Source: an archaeon BMS3Abin17 (GTDB lineage Archaea; Nanobdellota; Nanobdellia; Pacearchaeales; GW2011-AR1). Taken from it: 40,630 bases of DNA. Under the pieces are notes generated by a model. The model was not told the origin of the DNA and made no database searches. It worked only from the letters and a program-made list of their open reading frames with translations. This document shows positions 13,770 to 23,883 of this stretch, one piece after another; the first letter of the stretch is position 1, and every line of letters starts with the position of its first letter. The translations under genes and the position numbers were made by a program. The stretch spans positions 1-40,630 of the forward strand of contig BDTJ01000007.1 in NCBI GenBank assembly GCA_002897655.1. The letters run 5' to 3'.

Positions 13770-14981
13770 TTACGTCTTTCTTCTTTTCATCATCTTTTTA
13801 ACCACAATAAACCAGATTATATTGACAACAATTAATAATATGATGACCATGATTAAGATGTTGGTTAAACTAAATGCGCCTCTTGATTTTACAGTAACAT
13901 GCCCTGTTATCCCCATGACTTTAATACTATCGTCAGTTATTTTCAATTGTATGTCTCTTTCTGTTGACCTTTCTCCGTACTTTAAGATAAGCTTTCCATC
14001 ATAGGTTCCTTTCTTAACACCTGCAGTATCCCAGTAAGCAATTATTTCCATCTTACTCAATGCACCTATCTCATAATTCGGGGATTTGAAATCAGCCATA
14101 ATCTCCCCTTCATCATTATATACGATTATATTCAGATAAACATCTTTCAAATCTTCTGACCATTTATTTTCTACAAAACTGTCAAACTTTGCAATCCCCC
14201 CTAATTCAAAATCTTTGATATTTATCTCCAGGATTTCTAAAAACATCTCTCCAACATTAAACTCTTTTGAAATACTGGTTGTTTCATCATCATATCTTAG
14301 TGTAACAACTGCCTTATATCTTCCAGGATTAACATCAAGCTTCCATTTTGCAACCATCTCTTTTCTCTCAAGACTGGCTAAAGATACTGAATCAGAGGTT
14401 ATTGTTTTTATCTTATCTCCAGCACCAGAATAAATATCTATAAGAGCTATTGCATCAACAATATCAAGCTTACCCCTGTTAATCACCGGGATTAAAAAAA
14501 TAATCTCTCTGTCTTCTGCAGATTCTATAACATTAACTTCTGCTTCTAAATATTTATTAGGATAAGGGACATAAACGTGCAATTGGGTTATAACAGCAAC
14601 AGTGGCTCCGACAAATGTTCCTTTTTGCTTTATATCCTTAGGAGTTTCCAATGCGACAATTTCTGTTTCATATTTTCCAGGCTCACTAAGTGATTGAGGC
14701 AAATCAATTGTATAAGTGAATGATTTTGATTCATCTGAGGATGAGAATTCTTCATAAACCTTTTCCAGAGTTACACTATTATTTAAATCTCCTCTTACAA
14801 AGAAAACAACAGACATATCCTTATTCTCTGAATTAATGATTGAAAAAGAAATTTCCTTGTGCAGGCCAGGCTGGAAATTAATTGTGGTTCTACCAGGTGT
14901 TATACCAAGAGCTAAAACACTATTGATACTCAAAAGTATGAATATGCCTGCAATTATTATTAATTTGAATTTAGTTTTCAT
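13770..14981 (-). CDS. Secreted-ectodomain, single-TM surface protein, paralogue B (403 aa)
   Basis: This protein has a signal peptide (about 1-24), an ectodomain opening GITPGRTTINFQPGLHKE, several beta-rich domains, the motif GITGHV just before a C-terminal helix (about 375-396), and a basic cytoplasmic end. It is a paralogue of the 382-aa protein, and the pilin-like pair lies between them. It lies downstream of the 167-aa membrane protein and the large adhesin on the same strand. A role as pilus-chaperone-like or anchoring protein is inferred from its Ig-like first domain and context. Confidence 0.7.
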   Translation of the reverse strand: MKTKFKLIIIAGIFILLSINSVLALGITPGRTTINFQPGLHKEISFSIINSENKDMSVVFFVRGDLNNSVTLEKVYEEFSSSDESKSFTYTIDLPQSLSEPGKYETEIVALETPKDIKQKGTFVGATVAVITQLHVYVPYPNKYLEAEVNVIESAEDREIIFLIPVINRGKLDIVDAIALIDIYSGAGDKIKTITSDSVSLASLERKEMVAKWKLDVNPGRYKAVVTLRYDDETTSISKEFNVGEMFLEILEINIKDFELGGIAKFDSFVENKWSEDLKDVYLNIIVYNDEGEIMADFKSPNYEIGALSKMEIIAYWDTAGVKKGTYDGKLILKYGERSTERDIQLKITDDSIKVMGITGHVTVKSRGAFSLTNILIMVIILLIVVNIIWFIVVKKMMKRRKT

Positions 14982-15033
14982 TTTCCGATGTTTGTTTACA
15001 CCTCCTTGGGTGTTTGTATCTCATTTACAATTT

Positions 15034-15537
15034 TCATTTTTGCCTTCCCTCATATTTTGAATCTTTTTTTTCAGTCTCTTCTGAACTGCCAACCTCTAAA
15101 GTAAATTCTCCGGTAATCCCCTGGCTTTCTTTTGTGACATTTAAATCAACATTGCCTGAATTCTTTATCTCATAATTTTCTCCCCTTTCTTTCACTTCTA
15201 AGCCAACATGACTTTGTATTGTGAAATTCATCACCTCACTTTCTCTAAACCTGCTTTTAACCTTCCAGTAATATGTGCCAGGAGGCAATATAATATCTGA
15301 ATCTTCTTCAAGGATAATCGGGTCTGTAAAATCTTTATCAAAAGATAATATTACTTGCTCCCCATTTTCTATTTCAAAAACAAAATCTGGTTCTGAGATA
15401 GTCATTCCATGCAATGGGTAAATTTGATTCGGGGATAATGCAATAAACACATAAATCATAATTCCAAATACAAATACAGCTTCTGCTATAAGAATTTTTT
15501 TTGTACCCATTGTTTTTGTTAAATCTTTGATTTTCAT
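15034..15537 (-). CDS. Membrane-anchored surface protein (167 aa)
   Basis: A helix at about 14-34 is preceded by basic residues. The exposed part is beta-rich, with an LPPGTYYWKVKSR segment typical of fibronectin/Ig-like folds and a short charged C-terminal tail. An ITGEF segment lies near residue 140. It begins eight bases after the stop of the 1807-aa adhesin, so it is in the same operon and may anchor or display it. No named family is recognised. Confidence 0.6.
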   Translation of the reverse strand: MKIKDLTKTMGTKKILIAEAVFVFGIMIYVFIALSPNQIYPLHGMTISEPDFVFEIENGEQVILSFDKDFTDPIILEEDSDIILPPGTYYWKVKSRFRESEVMNFTIQSHVGLEVKERGENYEIKNSGNVDLNVTKESQGITGEFTLEVGSSEETEKKDSKYEGRQK

Positions 15538-15545
15538 TTCTCTTT

Positions 15546-18500
15546 TTATTCTGCCAGACTTGAAGTAAATGTAATTGTTGATGTTTTATTTCCTGGGGGT
15601 TCATCCAAAGGTATTGTCACTAATAAATCAATCTCAGCACTATCTGTTGCATCACTCCAGTTTATTTCTACTATTGTCATTTGAGTAGTATTAGGAACTT
15701 GTTCCCATGATGTCTGCGAAAATAACCAGTTAAAACTCCCATTTTCTAATGTGTTGTTATCAACCTTAAACTGAAAATATGATGAATTCCCTGAGATGCT
15801 CGTCCATAAATCTGTTGCATTCATTGTTATATTAGCCATACAATTACCATCATTCTGTAATAAGAAAGGTGTAGGAGAACCATCTGTTGTATTATCAGAT
15901 ACATCAGGCAACATTGAGCCAAAGCTGGTAAAATTAGTTGGCAAACTTATAATTACAACAGAACTAACATTTATTCTCCAAGGAGTGGTCCAATTTCCAT
16001 AAGTTGAACCCCCATCATCACTTGCCCGCACAGTCCAATTATAATAATCATTATTATCACTCAAGCATCTTAGATAAGGAGTTGGAGTGTAGTTTGAATC
16101 AGTAAGACCTGAATCAGTTCTTTCAGCATCTGAGCAAGTGCTTGCTCCAATCATAGTTAGATTTATCTGATAAGTCAAGCTATCACCATCTGCATCTGTT
16201 GAAGTCCAATTAAAGTCTGGTGTTCTGTCAGTAGTAAGATTATTATCTGGAGGAGTAACTAAAGTCACTGTTGGCAGGCTGTTTAAAATAGTTAAGTTGC
16301 TTGAGTTCAGCCAGGAACTATAACTTGTTCCGTCATAAATTCTTAAACTACAGCTCCAGTTCTCTGTTTTTGTTGTATTTGCATAATTCAAGATAGCACT
16401 AAATAAAGTTCCATTTGCATAACTATTGTTATAATCTAATGAAAAATCCAGGACAGTATTATTATACCATCTAACTGTAACATTCATCTTATCTAAATCA
16501 TCGTCGTCAAGTGTTGTTGAGCAATTCAGGTCAGATGTCGTGACATTCAAGGTGTCATTAGATAACAAACTAATTGCTGTTGAGTTTGAAGGGTCTGTAT
16601 TACCAAGAGCAACTGAAACAGTATCACTTGCTGTCTGGGTGATATACCCTCCTTTGCTACAAGTAGAATTCCAATCATAGCTTCCTGCTATTGAAAATGT
16701 CCTATTGACTTCCCATTTTCTCAAAGTATTATTCCATGTCATGTTATAAGAAGTTGAATCATTAAATTCTGCAATGCAGGTTACTGATTGAAGGATGTGG
16801 GCGTAGCCATTTCGGGATGCAACCGCAATATCACTAATCCCATCATTATTTATGTCAGATGTATCTATTGCAGGTGAATCTCCAAAATCATTTCCTCCTA
16901 TATTGCCTAAATTAAGTTCATAATTCCACAATAAGCTCCCAGATTTATTTAAGACCCATATGGTGTCGTCATTTTCACTGCTGAATATTATCTCATCATC
17001 CCCATCATCATTTACATCTCTAATAGATATTGACCATATAGAATCCTCATCTGCTAAACTTGAAGGAATTGTAAAGTTCCATAAATAAGTTGTGTCATTG
17101 TCAAATGCCCATATATATCCCGGACCCTGATTAATTGTTCCCCAGTCCCCAACAACAAAATCATCTTGCCAGCCATCATTATCCATATCAATTGCTGCAA
17201 TTTCACCAAAACTGCCTATTGGAATATTGTTGCTTAGTATAGCATCGCTTGCTGTATATGTCACATTATATGTCCCATTAAATTCAAAAACCCAGATATC
17301 ACTCGTTTCACCTACCACTACCTCATCTCTAAATCCATCATGGTCTAAATCAATAATCGCTAATGTATAAACAGTACCTAAATCAGTTGTATTGAATATT
17401 AAGGTTCCATTTTCTCCTATAAATGCCCAAACTCCTCCCTGAAACTCAGTAACTACAACAACATCATCTTCAAAACCATCTCTGTCTATATCTCCTATTT
17501 TAATTTCATTTAATTGACTGTAAGAGATGTCAGAAAGGTATGAACTGTTCCACAAAAGGGTCCAGTTATTGCCGTCTGACGTATTCCAGACACCAACACT
17601 ATGGTTTTGCCCATCTGCAACCCTATAAGCCACAAAAAAATCATCCTTTAAGCCATCATTATCCAAATCACCGATTTCAATATTATATACACTCGCCCCC
17701 AAATCACTGCTGTTCCATATCTTATCTCCGCTTTCATTAAATACCCATATATAACCTCCGGCATCTGCTAAAACAATATCATTTTCATAACTGTCATTGT
17801 CTAAATCTCCCACTTCAATTTCATAAATAGTGGAAATTGGTTCAGTTGCTCGTGCCAATAAACTGCCATTTGGATAATACAGCCATAAATCTCCACTCTC
17901 TCCAACAGCAACACAATCCTTCCTTCCTTTATTCTCACAATCAAAGAAGGCAACTGAAGCTACAGACGACCCAATATCACCACTATCCCAGATAACCTGC
18001 CCAATCTCATAATTATTTAATCCAATCCCCGAGACAGGCATTAAAGTTGAAGTATAATTAGCATAAAAATAAACCTGCTCACTAGTTGTTTTTCCTGTGT
18101 CATTTTCAATTACAATTGAAGTTGTATAACTTGCTACAGTAACACCACTTGCCAGAGTTTGATTATTATAACCAATAGTACTATAACAACTCACATTAAA
18201 GGAGTAAGTTCCAATTGGCATTCCGTCTCTGTGTGCTTCTGTGTTATTTACCATATAACCCCCGTCTGCAATCAATTCATACTGTGAAGTAGTTGGATTA
18301 AAGCTCATGTTTATCAAATCTTTCCAGCTTCCTGCCTTATTATGCCTAAACTCACACCAATAACTGCTTCCATTTAATGGACTCCCTGATGAATCTGTAT
18401 AATTTGCATAAAACTTAGAATAATTTGCATAAACTGTTGCTGAATCAGAATCATCCCAGATTGTTAAGCTTGATTCATTGCTCAAAACAGTATAACTTCT

Positions 18501-20969
18501 TGCCCCAGATGTATTATAATAATTATTAGTTCCATTACCCCATGAATGCCAGTAATATGTATAAGTATCATTTATCAAACTTACAGATGTATTGTAAACA
18601 CTTGCTGTAACATTTGTTGCAGTATAATTAACTCCATTTATTTCTAACCAGACAGTTCCATTTGTTGAGGTAACTGTCACATTGAACAATGCTGTCCCGC
18701 TTCCAACAAGTGTTGCATTATTATCCCAATAATTAGAAAAGATAGGATATTCTACATCATCTGCAGTCAAAGTCACACCCCAGACATCTGATTGATTATT
18801 ATTTCCGGCAGAATCATTAAAATACCATGTCCAGTTTATGTCACCCACATTAATGTTAATTGTCTTTGTCACAGAAACTTCCTGTCCGTTTGTATAAGAA
18901 GTTGCAGAATTATTTTCCCAGGTTGTTCCATTATACCAGCTAAATACATAAGTTCCAGGAGTAGTATCATTCAGGGTTATATTAAAGTAAACTAAATTTC
19001 CTTGTGGTGTAGACGCTGTTAGGTTTGTTTTATTGTTTTCCCATGTTGGATTTATTGTATCAATTGTAAATGTAACACTTGAACTGTTTTCATATCCATT
19101 AGAATCATTTGCCCAGACAGTAACATTATGCTGACCTTCTGTCCATGTTACTGATGTTATATTATTGCAGGATGTTCCTAAACTTATATTCACACTCATT
19201 GTGTCATTTGAGTACCAGCATGAATCTAAATTAGTATCAGAAGCTGTGTAATTAACATCTAAACCTGTGTTTGAACTGAAAGTATTATTCAATGGGGTTG
19301 TAATTGAAATTGAAGGCGATGTCAGAATAAGTAAGATATCCAACTGGGTGTTGGTTGTGATGTTCAACTGCTGAGAGTTTGTTGTGTAGCCACTTTTGGT
19401 TGTATTTACAGTGTAGTTAGTCCAGTATATTCTCGTGCCATTGTTTATATATTCAATAACAATAAATCTTTTTGTATTTCCGTTGGCATCAGTTAAGCTA
19501 GAATCATAGAAATCACCAGAGATATTATACAGGGAAACATTTGCGTTACTTATATTATTGCCATTGCTATCATTTACATGAACATCTAGATACCACTTTC
19601 TTATTAATTCGCTCCCAGCATCCACATACTCTTTACTCATATTACTATAACTTATATTTATGAATGTATTGTTTATGCTGTCAGCAAATGCGCCACTTAT
19701 ATAGACTGTTCTTTCAGTACAATTAGTAAGGTTAGAATCATAAAACATATTATTACTTGTACCAAGCGGAGTAACATCAAAATCATTGTAAAGAGTAATA
19801 CATCTTGAAGTATCTGATATTAAGAAATTCTTGAATGTCGAATTTTGGCAGGTATAAGCTAACCCATCTGAACTATACTTATTAGCTATCCTTGATATTG
19901 TTATGTTTTCAAATCTATTTCGTTCACAAAATCCTGAGGCCTGAATTCCAACATGACCAAATCCATTCGTTGAAATATTTATATTAGAAAAATTATTATA
20001 CGAAGACTCCTGCCATAACTTACTGATTCTCATCCCCATGTAATTATCAACAAAAGTGTTATTATCAATAACAGAATAAAATGTACTCAATAAATTTAAT
20101 CCCCGAAATTGATTATGAAGAAGATTATTATATAAGTAAGAATTATTTGCTTTGTCTAATTTTATGCCAAAACCGCCTAATGTACCATTATAATCCGCCA
20201 TACTTACATTGCAATCCTTAATTGTTGTATTAATCTGGTTAGAATAAATTCCAGTCTCATAATCATCACTTTGAATATAATAGCTATTGCAATCTAGAGT
20301 TATGTTTTGTGCAGAAATATTTATACAAGGGGATGTTAGAGTATTATTTATGATAGATTGATTCAATGTGTAATAAGTTCCTGCTATATCTAATATTTGG
20401 CATGAAGTTATGTTTACTGAATCTGCAGTCAAAGTCACACTCCAGACATCTGACTGATTATTATTTCCAGCTGTATCATTGAAATACCATGTCCAGTTTA
20501 TATCACCCACGTCAATATTAATTGTCTTTGTAACTTCAATCTCTTGTCCGTCTGTCCAACTTGTTGCTGAATTATTTGCCCAGTCTGTCCCGTTATACCA
20601 GCTGAATATGTAAGTCCCTGGATTTGTATCATTCAATGTAATGTTAAAGTAAACTAAATTTCCTTGAGGAGTTGATGCTGTCAGATTGGTTTTATTACTC
20701 TCCCATGTTGGGTAGATTGTATCCACAGTCACTGTTGAAGCACCTGCTCCGAAAAAGAAACCTAATAGATTTGTGTATAATAATGAATTTAAACTTCCAG
20801 TTATCGTTCCAATAACTATTTCAGTAGAATAATTGTTAGAACTTATATCTCCTCCTCCGCTAGAGGTAATAATCTCAGAGGTATAATTTGAGGAACTCGT
20901 GGACTGTCCGCTAACTAATGTCAAAGTGACTAATGCTAAATACAAAAAACTTAATATAATTTTCTTCAT
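15546..20969 (-). CDS. Large secreted adhesin with Ig-like modules, beta-helix and FG-GAP propeller (1807 aa)
   Basis: A signal peptide (about 1-21) starts the protein. In order: an Ig-like module of about 94 residues (about 86-180), a NosD-type right-handed beta-helix (about 180-465), further Ig-like domains with a second copy of the module (about 640-733), an FG-GAP/VCBS-type beta-propeller (about 990-1390) with seven calcium-loop-like D-x-[DN]-x-[DN] motifs such as DLDNDGLKDD and DMDNDGWQDD, more Ig-like domains, and a C-terminal domain (about 1670-1807) ending LLVTIPLDEPPGNKTSTITF. N-x-S/T sequons are dense, so it is probably heavily N-glycosylated. It likely binds other cells or polymers. 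The ATG at 20969 is chosen over a TTG four codons upstream because it starts a clean signal peptide. Confidence 0.82.
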   Translation of the reverse strand: MKKIILSFLYLALVTLTLVSGQSTSSSNYTSEIITSSGGGDISSNNYSTEIVIGTITGSLNSLLYTNLLGFFFGAGASTVTVDTIYPTWESNKTNLTASTPQGNLVYFNITLNDTNPGTYIFSWYNGTDWANNSATSWTDGQEIEVTKTINIDVGDINWTWYFNDTAGNNNQSDVWSVTLTADSVNITSCQILDIAGTYYTLNQSIINNTLTSPCINISAQNITLDCNSYYIQSDDYETGIYSNQINTTIKDCNVSMADYNGTLGGFGIKLDKANNSYLYNNLLHNQFRGLNLLSTFYSVIDNNTFVDNYMGMRISKLWQESSYNNFSNINISTNGFGHVGIQASGFCERNRFENITISRIANKYSSDGLAYTCQNSTFKNFLISDTSRCITLYNDFDVTPLGTSNNMFYDSNLTNCTERTVYISGAFADSINNTFINISYSNMSKEYVDAGSELIRKWYLDVHVNDSNGNNISNANVSLYNISGDFYDSSLTDANGNTKRFIVIEYINNGTRIYWTNYTVNTTKSGYTTNSQQLNITTNTQLDILLILTSPSISITTPLNNTFSSNTGLDVNYTASDTNLDSCWYSNDTMSVNISLGTSCNNITSVTWTEGQHNVTVWANDSNGYENSSSVTFTIDTINPTWENNKTNLTASTPQGNLVYFNITLNDTTPGTYVFSWYNGTTWENNSATSYTNGQEVSVTKTININVGDINWTWYFNDSAGNNNQSDVWGVTLTADDVEYPIFSNYWDNNATLVGSGTALFNVTVTSTNGTVWLEINGVNYTATNVTASVYNTSVSLINDTYTYYWHSWGNGTNNYYNTSGARSYTVLSNESSLTIWDDSDSATVYANYSKFYANYTDSSGSPLNGSSYWCEFRHNKAGSWKDLINMSFNPTTSQYELIADGGYMVNNTEAHRDGMPIGTYSFNVSCYSTIGYNNQTLASGVTVASYTTSIVIENDTGKTTSEQVYFYANYTSTLMPVSGIGLNNYEIGQVIWDSGDIGSSVASVAFFDCENKGRKDCVAVGESGDLWLYYPNGSLLARATEPISTIYEIEVGDLDNDSYENDIVLADAGGYIWVFNESGDKIWNSSDLGASVYNIEIGDLDNDGLKDDFFVAYRVADGQNHSVGVWNTSDGNNWTLLWNSSYLSDISYSQLNEIKIGDIDRDGFEDDVVVVTEFQGGVWAFIGENGTLIFNTTDLGTVYTLAIIDLDHDGFRDEVVVGETSDIWVFEFNGTYNVTYTASDAILSNNIPIGSFGEIAAIDMDNDGWQDDFVVGDWGTINQGPGYIWAFDNDTTYLWNFTIPSSLADEDSIWSISIRDVNDDGDDEIIFSSENDDTIWVLNKSGSLLWNYELNLGNIGGNDFGDSPAIDTSDINNDGISDIAVASRNGYAHILQSVTCIAEFNDSTSYNMTWNNTLRKWEVNRTFSIAGSYDWNSTCSKGGYITQTASDTVSVALGNTDPSNSTAISLLSNDTLNVTTSDLNCSTTLDDDDLDKMNVTVRWYNNTVLDFSLDYNNSYANGTLFSAILNYANTTKTENWSCSLRIYDGTSYSSWLNSSNLTILNSLPTVTLVTPPDNNLTTDRTPDFNWTSTDADGDSLTYQINLTMIGASTCSDAERTDSGLTDSNYTPTPYLRCLSDNNDYYNWTVRASDDGGSTYGNWTTPWRINVSSVVIISLPTNFTSFGSMLPDVSDNTTDGSPTPFLLQNDGNCMANITMNATDLWTSISGNSSYFQFKVDNNTLENGSFNWLFSQTSWEQVPNTTQMTIVEINWSDATDSAEIDLLVTIPLDEPPGNKTSTITFTSSLAE
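18770..19050 (-). repeat. Ig-module repeat, copy A (about 281 bp)
   Basis: This encodes the module running from P-T-W-E-N-N-K-T-N-L-T-A-S-T to S-D-V-W-G-V-T-L. Six copies occur in the window, two in this gene and four in the giant adhesin, with very similar DNA. The others are at 20431, 32191, 34471, 37083 and 38637. Confidence 0.85.
20431..20712 (-). repeat. Ig-module repeat, copy B
   Basis: This is the first module of the 1807-aa adhesin, close to the N-terminus. It reads TWESNKTN rather than TWENNKTN but otherwise matches the other copies closely. Confidence 0.85.
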
Positions 20970-21002
20970 TTTATTTTCCAAATTTAATTGGGATAATAAA
21001 TT

Positions 21003-21242
21003 CTAACCAGTGATAGCACAAATTTCAGCAATTGATTTTGATATTATTGTTCCATTTCCATCAATCAAAGCGATGTTCCCTGTTGCCATCTGCTGTCTTA
21101 TCAATGCCATCTGCCCTTCATTCACCCCTGCATTGTATACATTTTGATTATACACTGGTAATACCATAAAATAAAAAATACCCAAAATTATTACTAAAAT
21201 CAAAATAACTATTGCAATTGTTTTTATTGTTTCTTTTTTCAT
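21003..21242 (-). CDS. Small single-TM protein ending in AITG (79 aa)
   Basis: A helix at about 9-31 is followed by a short exposed part with the pattern YNAGVNEGQMALIRQQ and a GNIALIDGNGTIIS strand. Proteins of this form, with an amphipathic stretch then a short beta-strand, are common in DPANN archaea and some bacteria and have no known function. A run of G residues (gggg) before the ATG serves as ribosome site. It lies upstream of the large adhesin and is probably the first gene of cluster 1. Confidence 0.6.
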   Translation of the reverse strand: MKKETIKTIAIVILILVIILGIFYFMVLPVYNQNVYNAGVNEGQMALIRQQMATGNIALIDGNGTIISKSIAEICAITG

Positions 21243-21319
21243 TTTACCCCCTTTTCAGCTATTTTCATTTTAACTGTCAAAAATGAGTGAATGAAAATAT
21301 TTTGATTTATTTTTATTTT

Positions 21320-22609
21320 TCATTCCTCCAATAACCACTTCCATAATGGAATGAATTTAATTTTTTTATTTCCTATTTTCTTTTGTTTTTCTTCATCATC
21401 CAAACTTAAGATTATTCCTTCTTTTAAATTATATTTTTTTAAAGCATTAATTAAACCATTAACTTCCCTCTTGGAATTTTCCTCATTCATATTTTCAGTA
21501 ACCTGTATCGCACTGATTACTTTATTTTTTTCTTTTATCAAAAAATCACATTCTCCATTTTCACTATAAAAATAAATTTCATTGCTCCTTCGTTTTAATT
21601 CAATAAAAACTAAATTTTCAATTAATTTTCCCCTATCTCCTGAAAACTTAAAACTAACTGCATTCAATAAACCATTATCTATACAATATATCTTTTTTAT
21701 AGAACCCAACTGTTTTGTTATTGAATACTCATATTTAATATTTTCAAAGAATAAATAGGCATCTTCAAGGTGAGAAATATATTCTATGATTGTATTTTTG
21801 CTAATGTTGAACCCCAAAGATTTTAATTTATTAGCTAGCCGATTATAAGATATCTCTTTAGTAACTGATTCAAATAATAGCTTAATCAGAATCTTTAATT
21901 TTTTAATCTCCTTTATTTTATGCCGTTCGACAATATCTTTAAAAATCATAGATTGATAATAAGATTGTAATACTTGTTCCCTTGAAACCTTATTTGTGAA
22001 AAGAGCAGGATATCCCCCCTCTTGAAGATAAGATAAAAAAGCTTTTTTAATTTGAATTTTATCTTTGCTGTGGATTAATGTTTTTAGATTATAATCTATC
22101 TCGTTCCATTTAACATATTCTTTAAAACTTAAGGGATAAACTTCCATATTTAATACTCTCCCCCTTAATTTTGTTGAAATTTCCTTGCTTAATAGTTTTG
22201 AAGAAGAACCAGTTAAAACTAGTTTTATATTTTTCTCAGTATCTGAAATTCTTCTAACCCAAGAATCCCAATTTTTAACATTTTGAATCTCATCTAAAAA
22301 AAGAAAAATATTTTGTTTTTGATTTATATTAGAAAGTTCGAGGTATTTTTCTAAAAGATTACTTAAGTCATCAGCATTTGCATTTAATAATTTTTCATCT
22401 TCAAAATTAATGTATAATATGTTTTCTTTAGAGATTCCTTCCTTGAAAAGAGAAACTATTTTCTTAAAACATAAATAAGTTTTCCCAGCTCTTCTTGGAC
22501 CTGTGATTGTTGTTATAAAATCGTGATTTAATTTTAGACTATAACTCCTAGGCAAAACCTCTGGAATCTCAAATTCCTTCCATTTTATGATTATTTTTTC
22601 ATATTCCAT
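21320..22609 (-). CDS. AAA-family ATPase with DUF4143-type C-terminus
   Basis: This 429-aa protein has a Walker A site GPRRAGKT (about 36-43), a Walker B FLFLDEIQN, a sensor-like VLTGSSS, and a C-terminal DUF4143-type domain with ENLVFIELKRR and GECDFLIKEK...AIQVTE, the degenerate PD-(D/E)XK pattern typical of this family. Such ATPases are frequent in archaea, often mobile or near defence genes, and their substrate is mostly unknown. A TATA box followed at once by a palindrome lies upstream, suggesting repression. It interrupts the two surface clusters together with the HEPN/MNT pair. Confidence 0.85.
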   Translation of the reverse strand: MEYEKIIIKWKEFEIPEVLPRSYSLKLNHDFITTITGPRRAGKTYLCFKKIVSLFKEGISKENILYINFEDEKLLNANADDLSNLLEKYLELSNINQKQNIFLFLDEIQNVKNWDSWVRRISDTEKNIKLVLTGSSSKLLSKEISTKLRGRVLNMEVYPLSFKEYVKWNEIDYNLKTLIHSKDKIQIKKAFLSYLQEGGYPALFTNKVSREQVLQSYYQSMIFKDIVERHKIKEIKKLKILIKLLFESVTKEISYNRLANKLKSLGFNISKNTIIEYISHLEDAYLFFENIKYEYSITKQLGSIKKIYCIDNGLLNAVSFKFSGDRGKLIENLVFIELKRRSNEIYFYSENGECDFLIKEKNKVISAIQVTENMNEENSKREVNGLINALKKYNLKEGIILSLDDEEKQKKIGNKKIKFIPLWKWLLEE

Positions 22610-22617
22610 TTTTATCC

Positions 22618-22666
22618 ACTGAACAGTTTGTTACTAATTTGTTCAGTACACTGAACTATTTAAACC
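22618..22666 (-). promoter_or_regulatory. TATA box and palindromic operator of the ATPase gene
   Basis: On the minus strand ggtttaaata (22657-22666) is followed directly by the inverted repeat of actgaac arms with a 2-base centre (22641-22656). A third actgaac half-site lies at 22618-22624, next to the start codon. The position between TATA box and ATG fits a repressor site. Confidence 0.6.
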
Positions 22667-22738
22667 TTCCAATTTCTTGTATTTATTCTATTATGCATTT
22701 TATTATGTTATTTGAATAGTATAGTATGTATTTTATTT

Positions 22739-23290
22739 TCATTCTTCCAATAACCTCTTTATTTTATTCACAAAATCTGCAGTCTGTCTTTGCAACCTTT
22801 TTGTCTGAGATAATTCAAAAGATTCGTCAGTTCCGTAACATGCTTTTTCTCGTAGGCTTTTAGATTCTAAAATCAAATCAATTTCATCTTTTTCCAGATG
22901 AATCTTTTCTATGAGAAAATTTATATCCTCTTCCTTAAGAATGTTATCTTGATGATAATAAAAGAGAATTATTGTTGTTATAGTAGCTAAATGGCTTTTT
23001 GAATCATACCCTATTTTTGCAACCAATGCTAAAGCAGAATGATAAATTGCATAATAATAAATTGAAATACACCAATCATAAAATGTTTTATTTGGAATTT
23101 TTTCTTTTATTGAATAATCGTGCTCTGTCAAAATAAAGTTTGCAAATTCTAAGTTACTAAGTGATTTGTTTAAGTGTTTTCCAAATAGTTTAGAATCTGT
23201 TTTTCTTAATACCCTTTTTTTTACATAATCTCTAAAAACACTTTCACAATATTTTTTATCATTAATAAGTTTTTTCATATCAACATTCAT
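22739..23290 (-). CDS. HEPN-domain protein, UPF0332-like (toxin side of a HEPN/MNT pair)
   Basis: The 183-aa helical protein has the HEPN layout: IYYYAIYHSALALVAKIGYDSKSHLA in the centre and LREKACY later, as in UPF0332/COG1895 proteins. HEPN toxins are RNases or substrates of AMP transfer by their MNT partner. The usual R-x(4-6)-H motif is not evident, so RNase activity is uncertain. The ATG at 23290 is preferred because it overlaps the MNT stop as ATGA with ggag about nine bases before it; an ATG at 23305 is possible. Confidence 0.75.
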   Translation of the reverse strand: MNVDMKKLINDKKYCESVFRDYVKKRVLRKTDSKLFGKHLNKSLSNLEFANFILTEHDYSIKEKIPNKTFYDWCISIYYYAIYHSALALVAKIGYDSKSHLATITTIILFYYHQDNILKEEDINFLIEKIHLEKDEIDLILESKSLREKACYGTDESFELSQTKRLQRQTADFVNKIKRLLEE

Positions 23291-23880
23291 TTTAAAAATC
23301 TCCATAATAATGAATAGTATGCCTCTACTCCAGAGAGCAAAATTACTTTTTGCCTTATTTCTTTAGAAAAATCATGCTCTTTATTAAGAAAATTTTTTTC
23401 AAAGTTTTTGTAATTAAGATAAACCGGATTAATTTTTGTGTTGGTTCTCATACTAATTCTATTTGCAGTGTTATCTATTTTAATTTCACCTTCCACTTTT
23501 TGAAAGATTAATAAAATGTCAATATCAGAATTCTTAGTATAATTTCCTTTTGCATAAGAACCAAAAATAAGAACAATTAATGGTTTGATTTCTAATTCAT
23601 CTAAAAAATCAGAGATTGCAGCTTGTATTTTTTGGGGCAGGACAAGAAATTTTTCAGTATTTATCTGTGTTAAATAAGCAATTGTTTTTAGGCTTTTTTT
23701 TAATTTTAATTTTATTAAATTTGCATCTTTTTGTTTTTTTATGACGTTTTCTTTTTCCAGAATCTTTGCATATCTTAATACATTAGGAAGACCTGTTCTT
23801 AACAAACGGGACAATTCTCTTAAATGAATTCCTTCTTTATGTTCTTCTATCAGTCCAATCATTTTAAGTTTTGTTTCCAT
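23287..23880 (-). CDS. MNT nucleotidyltransferase with N-terminal winged helix (antitoxin side)
   Basis: The 197-aa protein starts with a winged-helix DNA-binding domain (about 1-60, HLRELSRLLRTGLPNVLRYA as the recognition region). It continues with a minimal nucleotidyltransferase carrying GSYAKGNYTKNSDIDILL, the G-S and D-x-D catalytic signature. MNT antitoxins neutralise HEPN partners, in known cases by adenylylating them. The DNA-binding part suggests it represses its own operon. The ATG at 23880 is chosen because an upstream in-frame ATG at 23901 would place the operator palindrome inside the coding region. Confidence 0.82.
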   Translation of the reverse strand: METKLKMIGLIEEHKEGIHLRELSRLLRTGLPNVLRYAKILEKENVIKKQKDANLIKLKLKKSLKTIAYLTQINTEKFLVLPQKIQAAISDFLDELEIKPLIVLIFGSYAKGNYTKNSDIDILLIFQKVEGEIKIDNTANRISMRTNTKINPVYLNYKNFEKNFLNKEHDFSKEIRQKVILLSGVEAYYSLLWRFLK

Positions 23881-23883
23881 TTT